Source of the DNA: Halobacteriales archaeon QS_1_69_70
GTDB taxonomy: Archaea; Halobacteriota; Halobacteria; Halobacteriales; Haloarculaceae
Length of the DNA: 64,000 nucleotides
Direction: 5' to 3'
NCBI GenBank assembly: GCA_003021005.1
Contig: PXRI01000010.1
Coordinates: 1 to 64,000, forward strand
Part shown: piece after piece, positions 58,627 to 64,000 of the stretch
How positions within the stretch are numbered: the first letter of the stretch is position 1
Layout: each line of letters opens with the position of its first letter
Notes under the pieces: model-generated
The model's input: the letters and a program-made list of their open reading frames with translations, nothing else
Told to the model about the DNA's origin: nothing
Database searches by the model: none
Made by a program: the position numbers and the translations under genes

Positions 58627-58740
58627 CGTGCCGGCGGGCGAGCCGCCGGCAGCGGCGCCCCGCCGCTCGCATCGGTGGCTGTCGTGCTCCGAAACGTGGC
58701 ACCAGTAAATGCTTTCCGTCGGTCGGTCGACGGAGACGGT

Positions 58741-60267
58741 ATGCCACCTGGAGGGCCGCGGACGGAGTCGGAGCCGGAATCGATGTGGCTGGCGACGACG
58801 CCGGAGACCGACTACGCCCCGCTGGCGGGCGGACTCGACGTGGACACGGTCGTGGTCGGCGGCGGCATCACCGGCCTGACGGCCGCGGACCGGCTGACGG
58901 CGGCCGGGCAGACGGTGGCGGTCCTGGAGGCCGACCGGATCGCCGAGAGCACCACCGGCCACACGACCGCGAAACTCACCTCCCAGCACGGCCTCCTCTA
59001 CGACTATCTCACCTCGACGTTCGACGACGAGCGGGCCCGCCAGTACGCGGAAGCCAACGAGGCCGCTATCGACACCGTCGAGTCCCGCATCGAAGCGCTC
59101 GGCGTCGACTGTGGATTCGAACGCCTGCCGGCCTACGTGTACGCGGCGTCGGCCGACGACGTCGACTCGCTCCGCGCCGAGGCGGCCGCCGCTGCGGATC
59201 TGGGACTCCCGGCGTCGTTCACCGAGTCGACGGACCTCCCGTACGACGTCCCTGGCGCCGTCCGGTTCGACCACCAGGCGCAGTTCCACCCCCGCACGTA
59301 CCTGCTTTCGGTGGCCGAGTCCGTGCACGGTGACGGTAGTCACGTCTTCGAGGAGACCCGCGCCCTCGACGTCGACCCCGGAGACCCATGCGAGGTCGAG
59401 ACCCGGCGCGGCACCGTCACCGCCGACGACGTCGTCGTCGCCACCCACTTCCCGCTCGACGACCGGAACGGTTACTTCGCGCGGATGCACCCGAAGCAGG
59501 CGTACCTGCTCGCTGTCCGCGTCGGCGGAGACCTGCCCGGGGGAATGTACTACAGCACGGCCTCGCCGGCCGACACGTTCCGGCCCTGCACCGTCGACGG
59601 CGAGGAGTTCCTGATCGTCGGCGGCCAATCCCACGACGTCGGCGTCACGGACCCGCCGACGGCCGAGCGGTATCGCCGGTGTGAGGCGTTCGCCCGCGAG
59701 CACTTCGACGTCGAGTCCGTCGCCTACCGCTGGTCGACCCACGACTACTTCACGGTCGACCGGGTGCCGTACGTCGGGCGGGCCGGGCCCGGCCGGGACC
59801 ACGTCTACGTCGGCACCGGGTTCAACGGCTGGGGGATGAGCGGCGGCGTCGCCGCCGGGGAGATCATCGCCGAGCTCGTACTAACGGGCGACAGCGACCG
59901 GGCGGACGTCTTCGACCCGCTGCGGCTCGAACCGGGCGCCTCCGCCTGGCGCTTCCTCCGAGAGAACGCGAAAGTCGCGGGCCGCTTCGTCGGCGACTGG
60001 GTCGCGGCGCTATCGTCCGCCGGCGACCTCCCGGCCAGCGGCGAAGCGACGGTCACGCGACGGAATGGCCGGCCCTGCGGCGTCTACCGCGACGAGGACG
60101 GCGACGTCCACGCGGTCTCGGCCGTCTGCCCGCACATGGACTGTCTCGTCCGGTGGAACGACGCCGAACGGACCTGGGACTGCCCGTGTCACGGGTCGCG
60201 GTTCGACCACGACGGCGAGGTCATCTCCGGGCCGGCGGTCGAGGATCTCCCGACGACGGAGCTTTGA
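58741..60267 (+). CDS. FAD-dependent oxidoreductase fused to a Rieske domain
   Basis: A 508-residue fusion. Residues about 20-400 form a DAO-type flavoprotein: VDTVVVGGGITGLTAADRL (FAD fold), STTGHTTAKLTSQHGL, and VYVGTGFNGWGMSGGVAAGE near its end. The last 90 residues are a Rieske 2Fe-2S domain with CPHMDC and, 17 residues on, CPCHGSRFD, giving C-x-H and C-x2-H ligands. Such proteins are known in haloarchaea and bacilli; the substrate is not established. All cofactor residues are present. The start is the ATG 58741. Confidence 0.88.
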   Translation: MPPGGPRTESEPESMWLATTPETDYAPLAGGLDVDTVVVGGGITGLTAADRLTAAGQTVAVLEADRIAESTTGHTTAKLTSQHGLLYDYLTSTFDDERARQYAEANEAAIDTVESRIEALGVDCGFERLPAYVYAASADDVDSLRAEAAAAADLGLPASFTESTDLPYDVPGAVRFDHQAQFHPRTYLLSVAESVHGDGSHVFEETRALDVDPGDPCEVETRRGTVTADDVVVATHFPLDDRNGYFARMHPKQAYLLAVRVGGDLPGGMYYSTASPADTFRPCTVDGEEFLIVGGQSHDVGVTDPPTAERYRRCEAFAREHFDVESVAYRWSTHDYFTVDRVPYVGRAGPGRDHVYVGTGFNGWGMSGGVAAGEIIAELVLTGDSDRADVFDPLRLEPGASAWRFLRENAKVAGRFVGDWVAALSSAGDLPASGEATVTRRNGRPCGVYRDEDGDVHAVSAVCPHMDCLVRWNDAERTWDCPCHGSRFDHDGEVISGPAVEDLPTTEL

Positions 60268-60512
60268 GCCGGCCCCCTGCCGGCGGGCGTGACGGCCCAC
60301 GCGGGCGACTGCTCCGGGACGGCATCACAGGCCACGCCAGCGCCTGCTCCCCGAGGCCGTCACCGGGACGCAAAGGCTGTCGGATACCATCGTATGTCCG
60401 CCGGGACGTATCCCCGCCGGGACGCACGTCGCACGATGCTCGCCTGGTGTGATCCCCGGGACTGTGGTCCCTCGTGCCCGAATCCGGCACTGCGGCGGGC
60501 ATCCGAAAGACC

Positions 60513-60520
60513 CATAAACG
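60513..60520 (+). promoter_or_regulatory. TATA-like element of the 60546 gene
   Basis: CATAAACG lies 26-33 bases upstream of the ATG at 60546, in an AT-rich stretch (60510-60545) that contrasts with the surroundings. A leaderless transcript is likely. Confidence 0.5.
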
Positions 60521-60545
60521 GGCTAATGACATGTAATTACACGCA

Positions 60546-61514
60546 ATGAGTGACTTCCCGGAGTACGTCGACGTCGACTACGCCGCCGGCGAGGGCGAGC
60601 ACGCCGAGGACTACCCGACCCTCGAGGACAAGATCGAGCGGGCCGTCGAGGTCGTCCGGACGGGCCTCGAGGAGTACGACCACCCCGCCGTGATGTGGAC
60701 CGGTGGCAAGGACTCCACGCTGACGCTGTACGTCGTCAAGGAGGTCGTCGAGCAGTTCGACTACGAGCTGCCGCCGACGGTGTTCATCGACCACTACCAG
60801 CACTTCGACGAACTGCTGGGGTTCGTCGACCGCTGGGCCGACGAGTGGGGCCTCGAGGTCATCTTCGCCCGCAACACCGACGTCGGCGACTACGTCGACG
60901 CCCACGACCTCGACCCCGGCGACGACATCTCCGTCGACGCCCTCTCCGAGCACAACCGCCACCACGTGCGGAACATCCTCGAGTACGACGAGGAGACCTT
61001 CCCGTTCCTCCTGGACACTTACGTCGGCAACCACCTGCTGAAGACCGTCGCGCTGAACGACACCCTCGAGGCGGCGGGCATCGACGGCATCATCTCCGGC
61101 ATCCGCTGGGACGAACAGGAGGCCCGCGCCGACGAGACGTTCTTCAGCCCCCGCCACGACCCCGACATCTACCCGCCGCACGACCGCATCCAGCCCATCC
61201 TCCAGTTCGACGAGGCCGACGTCTGGGACGCCTTCTGGTTCTACGTCGTCCCCGAGACCGTCCCGGCGTTCCCGGACGACGGCTACGTCCCGCAGGCGTA
61301 CGACGACCTGCCGAACGACCTCGACCACGAGGACGTCCCCGTCTCGCCGAAGTACTTCGCCGGCTTCCGGTCGCTCGGCAGCGAGATCTCCACCGAGAAG
61401 TCCGACGAGGAACCCGCCTGGCTCCAGGACCTCGAGGACACCACCGAGCGGGCCGGCCGCGCCCAGGACAAGGAGGATCTCATGGAGCGGTTGCGCGACC
61501 TCGGCTACATGTGA
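60546..61514 (+). CDS. PAPS reductase-like (adenine nucleotide alpha-hydrolase) protein
   Basis: A 322-residue protein of the CysH/CysD superfamily. The PP-loop is VMWTGGKDSTLTLYVV (about residues 49-64). DHYQHFDELLGFVDRWADEW and GIISGIRWDEQEAR follow, matching the family regions that bind nucleotide and select substrate. The C-terminal CysH Cys pair is absent, so it is more like CysD-type sulfate adenylyltransferase or a sulfur-carrier modifying enzyme than PAPS reductase. Haloarchaea carry this as a highly conserved single gene. A dispersed stem-loop element follows the stop. Confidence 0.85.
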   Translation: MSDFPEYVDVDYAAGEGEHAEDYPTLEDKIERAVEVVRTGLEEYDHPAVMWTGGKDSTLTLYVVKEVVEQFDYELPPTVFIDHYQHFDELLGFVDRWADEWGLEVIFARNTDVGDYVDAHDLDPGDDISVDALSEHNRHHVRNILEYDEETFPFLLDTYVGNHLLKTVALNDTLEAAGIDGIISGIRWDEQEARADETFFSPRHDPDIYPPHDRIQPILQFDEADVWDAFWFYVVPETVPAFPDDGYVPQAYDDLPNDLDHEDVPVSPKYFAGFRSLGSEISTEKSDEEPAWLQDLEDTTERAGRAQDKEDLMERLRDLGYM

Positions 61515-61679
61515 ACCGACCTTTTTGCACCTCCCTCGCGGCGCGTAGCGCCGCTCGGTCGGGCAAAAACGTCGATGAAAAATAGCGCGTGCTCCTTCCG
61601 CGAGCGCTTCGCGCTCGCTCCAGTCCGCGCGCGCTACCGCTCGGCGCGCTCCGCGCGCCTCGCGCTGACTACTGGGGCC
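61515..61679 (+). repeat. Dispersed stem-loop element, copy C
   Basis: Directly after the stop: ACCTTTTTGCAC near the CGACCTTTTTGC position (61526), a GC palindrome (GGCGCG-TAG-CGCC core), then GGGCAAAAACGTCGATGAAAA. GC-rich inverted words (GCGAGCGCTTCGCGCTCGC, GCGCGCTCCGCGCGC) and GACTACTGGGG run up to the stop of the convergent gene. The first half matches copies A and B; the second half is a divergent, longer hairpin series. It may terminate transcription from both sides. Confidence 0.65.
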
Positions 61680-62441
61680 TTACGTCTGCTCGGCCTCGAC
61701 CTGCTCCTCGACGGACTTCGGCCGCACCAGGTCCGCAAGCGTCACGAGCAGCCCGAGGAGCCAGCCGAGCGGCGTCGCGATGCAGAACCACATCAGGGCG
61801 ACGACGACGCCCTCGAAGTCGTAGTTCTCGCTGAGGTAGTCGCTCACCGGGTCGAGCGGCCCGACGAAGACGTCGTCCCGGAAGAAGTTCGCGAGGTCGG
61901 TGCTCCGCTCGATGATCACGCCCAGCGCCGGGTCGTACAGCGCCGCGACCACCGGCGGGAGGAAGATCGCGTTCATCGCAAACGGGTACGCGAAGAGCAC
62001 GGTGGTGGCCCGGCCGCCGACGCGCCTGAACACCACGGCGAGGCCGGCCGAGACCACGGCGACGGTGCTGGCGGCGGCGACGGCGACGAACCCGTCCGGC
62101 TGGAGTCGGACGCGGGCCAGTGCGGTGAGGAGGCCCCACACGAGGGCGGCGACGACGAGGACGCCGACGAGGCCGAGGCGGGTGGCGGCGGTGTCGAACC
62201 GGCGGGCGTTGAACCGGACGGCGAACCCGACGACGAGCAGCGGGTACAGGACCGCGACGAGGGGGACGCCGACGGCGCCCCAGGCGTAGTACTTGACCTC
62301 GTCGGCCCGCGTACGGGGCTTCCACTTGCCGAGCACGCGGTGGACGGCGGTCCGCTGTCGCGGGAAGACCAGCTCCATCCAGGTCTCGTGAAGCCGCACG
62401 ACGTCGACCCGGATACCCTCGACGATGCCGCCGGCTGCCAT
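61680..62441 (-). CDS. Five-helix membrane protein (Yip1-like topology)
   Basis: A 253-residue protein. The first 55 residues are amphipathic and basic (DVVRLHETWMELVFPRQ, then KWKPRTRADEVKYYAWG), followed by five membrane helices. The pattern of a cytoplasmic head and a helical bundle is like Yip1-domain proteins common in haloarchaea, but no diagnostic motif can be seen. The start ATG is at 62439-62441; an upstream frame is open but unlike the family. It converges on the PAPS-reductase-like gene. Confidence 0.65.
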   Translation of the reverse strand: MAAGGIVEGIRVDVVRLHETWMELVFPRQRTAVHRVLGKWKPRTRADEVKYYAWGAVGVPLVAVLYPLLVVGFAVRFNARRFDTAATRLGLVGVLVVAALVWGLLTALARVRLQPDGFVAVAAASTVAVVSAGLAVVFRRVGGRATTVLFAYPFAMNAIFLPPVVAALYDPALGVIIERSTDLANFFRDDVFVGPLDPVSDYLSENYDFEGVVVALMWFCIATPLGWLLGLLVTLADLVRPKSVEEQVEAEQT

Positions 62442-62521
62442 ACTGTCACCCTCCGGGCCGGCCCAAAAATAGGTTCCGACCGCCGGCCCGAGCCGGTTCA
62501 CCGGCCCGGCGTCGCTCGCGG

Positions 62522-63355
62522 TCACCAGGCGTCGGGCGCGAAGTCGGGGTGGACGAGCCGTTCGGTCCGGTCGATGGCGTCGATGCGCGCCACCTCCGCG
62601 TCGGTGAGCGCGAGGTCCAGGGAAGCCCGGTTGTCGGCGATGTGGTCCCGGCCGGTCGCCTTCGGGATGGCGGCGACTCCCTTCTCCCGGAGCCACGCGA
62701 GGCTGACCTGCGCCGCCGAGGCGTCGTGGGCGGCGGCGATGTCGGTCAGGACGTCCACCTCGAAGACCTTCCCCCGAGCGAGCGGTGAGTACGCGACGAG
62801 GTCGATGCCGGCCTCGGCGCAGTGCTCCCGTAGCGCCGGCTGCTGGAGCAGCGGATGCATCTCCACCTGGTTGACCGCGATGGGCGCGTCGATGGCGGCC
62901 CGCGCGGCCTCGAGGTGCTCGGGTGTGAAGTTCGAGACGCCGACGCGCTCAATCCGGCCCTGCTCGCGGAGAGCCGCGAACGCCGACAGCGTCTCCTCCG
63001 GGTCGTAATCGCCGGCCGGCCAGTGGACGTACAGACACTCGACCGAGTCGACGCCGAGCCGGTCGAGGCTGGCCGCCGTCGAGTCGCGGACCTCGTCGGG
63101 CGCCAGCCGGTCGATCCAGACCTTCGTCGCCAGGAATATGTCCTCTCGGTCGACGTCCGCCGCGGCGATACCCTCGCCGACCGCCGCCTCGTTGCCGTAC
63201 GCCTGGGCTGTGTCGACGTGCCGGTAGCCCATCTCCAGGGCCGTCCGGACGGAGTCGACACACCGCTCGTGGTCGTCGTGCTGCCAGGTCCCGAGCCCGA
63301 GTGTCGGCGGTGCGGATTGGCCGCCTGCTCCCGGTTGGTCATCTCGCGTCGACAC
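62522..63355 (-). CDS. Aldo/keto reductase
   Basis: A 277-residue AKR-superfamily oxidoreductase using NADPH. The barrel motifs are GYRHVDTAQAYGNEAAVG (catalytic Asp and Tyr), FLATKVWID (Lys), YVHWPAGDYDPE (His), VGVSNFTPEHL, VNQVEMHPLL and AIPKATGRDHIADN (NADPH-binding). All four catalytic residues are present. It starts with GTG 63353-63355, because upstream sequence is repeat-derived. The physiological substrate is unknown; it is closest to the 2,5-diketo-gluconate/prostaglandin-F type AKRs. Confidence 0.9.
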   Translation of the reverse strand: MSTRDDQPGAGGQSAPPTLGLGTWQHDDHERCVDSVRTALEMGYRHVDTAQAYGNEAAVGEGIAAADVDREDIFLATKVWIDRLAPDEVRDSTAASLDRLGVDSVECLYVHWPAGDYDPEETLSAFAALREQGRIERVGVSNFTPEHLEAARAAIDAPIAVNQVEMHPLLQQPALREHCAEAGIDLVAYSPLARGKVFEVDVLTDIAAAHDASAAQVSLAWLREKGVAAIPKATGRDHIADNRASLDLALTDAEVARIDAIDRTERLVHPDFAPDAW

Positions 63356-63731
63356 GAGTCGGCGGTGGCAGGGCGCGCGGAAAACGGTTTGGAACGCGAG
63401 GCCGACCGAAGGGAGGCCTCGGACAGGTGAGCGGGAGGCGCGAGGCGCGACCAACGGGAGCGCCTCGGTATGAGCGAGCGGTGAGTGAAACGAGCCGCGA
63501 GCAGGGAGCGGAGCGACCGACGACACGCGAGCCGCGAGGCAACCACCGGGAGCGCCTCGATATGATGAGCGGCGAGCACAAACCACCCGCGACCCGCGAG
63601 CACAACGACCCACGAGCCCAGCGACCCGCGAGCATGTGAGCGCCACCGGCGACGCATGAACCAGACCGCCGGCGGGGCGTCACCGGGGACCGTCGCCCCA
63701 CCACTAAGTTCCCCGGCGTCGAGGCGCCGCC
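63356..63731. repeat. GC-rich intergenic repeat region before the amidase
   Basis: No gene in 376 bases. 63405-63620 is built from the same words as the 52270-52560 region: GAGGCGCGAGGCGCGA, GGGAGCGCCTCG (twice, near 63460 and 63550), AGCGAGCGGTGAG, ACGAGCCGCGAGCA and CGACGACACGCGAGCC. These occur in partly direct, partly inverted order. It looks like a decayed or composite copy of that repeat family. Confidence 0.55.
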
Positions 63732-64000
63732 GTGAGCCTGCACTTCGCGTCCGCCGTCGACATCGCGGCAGGGGTTCGGGCCGGCGAACACGACCCGGTC
63801 GACGTCGCCGAGTCGTTCCTCGACCGCATCGAGCGCCGGAACGCGGTGACCAACGCGTTCGTCACCGTCCTCCGGGAGGAAGCCCGCGAGCGCGCCGCGG
63901 CGGTCCGCGAGCGGGTCGACGCCGGCGAGGCCCTCCCGCTGGCCGGCGTCCCCGTGGCGGTGAAGGACCTCTCCGAGACCAAGGCCGGCGTGCCGAACAC
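63732..64000 (+). CDS. Amidase family protein (GatA-like), N-terminal part
   Basis: The first 89 residues of an amidase-signature enzyme, cut by the window edge. It starts with GTG 63732-63734. The opening SLHFASAVDIAAGVRAGEHDPVDVAESFLDRIE is the usual N-terminal helix region (quoted in blocks), followed by NAFVTVLREEARERA and GVPVAVKDLSETKAG, which holds the catalytic Lys of the Ser-Ser-Lys triad (VKD). The Ser residues lie beyond the window. It could be the GatA subunit or a stand-alone amidase; the latter is slightly favoured because GatC/GatB are not next to it. Confidence 0.82.
   Translation, partial: MSLHFASAVDIAAGVRAGEHDPVDVAESFLDRIERRNAVTNAFVTVLREEARERAAAVRERVDAGEALPLAGVPVAVKDLSETKAGVPN

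Overview
This is chromosomal DNA from an extremely halophilic archaeon (class Halobacteria). The evidence is a very GC-rich, strongly acidic coding set; archaeal information-processing genes (PAN, Mre11-Rad50, family B DNA polymerase with an intein); an initiator tRNA-Met with the archaeal A1-U72 pair; an intron-containing tRNA-Gln(UUG); several DUF families known only from haloarchaea; A/T-rich TATA boxes about 25-35 bases upstream of likely leaderless starts; and a PGF-CTERM surface protein. I cannot place it to genus from sequence alone.

Layout. 1-98 is the right end of an IS6-like insertion sequence. 464-5000 (mostly minus) carries purE/purK, an initiator tRNA-Met and a GT2/GtrA pair. 5240-12540 holds a large DUF2298 membrane protein, a UbiA-type prenyltransferase, a DJ-1/PfpI protein, a YchF-like GTPase, a bactofilin-like protein and small haloarchaeal proteins. 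12749-13980 is a lower-GC HEPN/MNT toxin-antitoxin-like pair. 14329-17550 holds PAN and small regulators. 17700-23040 is an mre11-rad50 operon followed by three small minus-strand genes. 23196-27191 is polB with a 401-residue intein, followed by sufC-sufB-sufD (27443-30968). 32102-33187 holds a ferritin-like/DtxR-like pair and tRNA-Gln, followed by an array of tRNA T-arm-like repeats. 33568-45440 is mixed accessory content: a lipocalin-like protein, a PGF-CTERM protein, GNAT, a broken DUF3179 gene, HD phosphohydrolase, LysE, a threonine-synthase paralogue, a Tat-exported protein, an FAD oxidoreductase, a phosphoesterase and a low-GC islet with two tiny membrane proteins. 45526-64000 is mostly metabolic and haloarchaeal conserved genes: HMG-CoA-reductase-like, DUF5797/DUF5787, aldehyde dehydrogenase, SRPBCC, LEA/WHy, PhoU-like, ERCC4 nuclease, FAD-Rieske fusion, PAPS-reductase-like, aldo/keto reductase and the start of an amidase.

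Genes that work together: purE and purK perform the two-step conversion of AIR to CAIR; Mre11 and Rad50 form the DNA-end processing complex; SufC/B/D form the Fe-S scaffold; MNT and HEPN form a two-gene module; the ferritin-like and DtxR-like genes overlap by four bases.

The most striking observations are two clean in-frame core losses in normally essential genes. PAN (14513-15610) lacks about 40 residues, including pore loop 1 and Walker B. SufB (28418-29749) lacks about 32 residues, including the segment that carries the conserved cluster-assembly Cys. Others are the PolB intein ending in Gly-Gln instead of His-Asn, an AT-shifted patch over the two other PolB intein sites, the alternating-orientation array of tRNA-Gln 3'-end-like sequences at 33163-33500, three copies of a dispersed stem-loop element sitting directly behind stop codons, and a threonine-synthase paralogue without the PLP lysine. 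Family comparisons rest on remembered sequences, because no search could be run.
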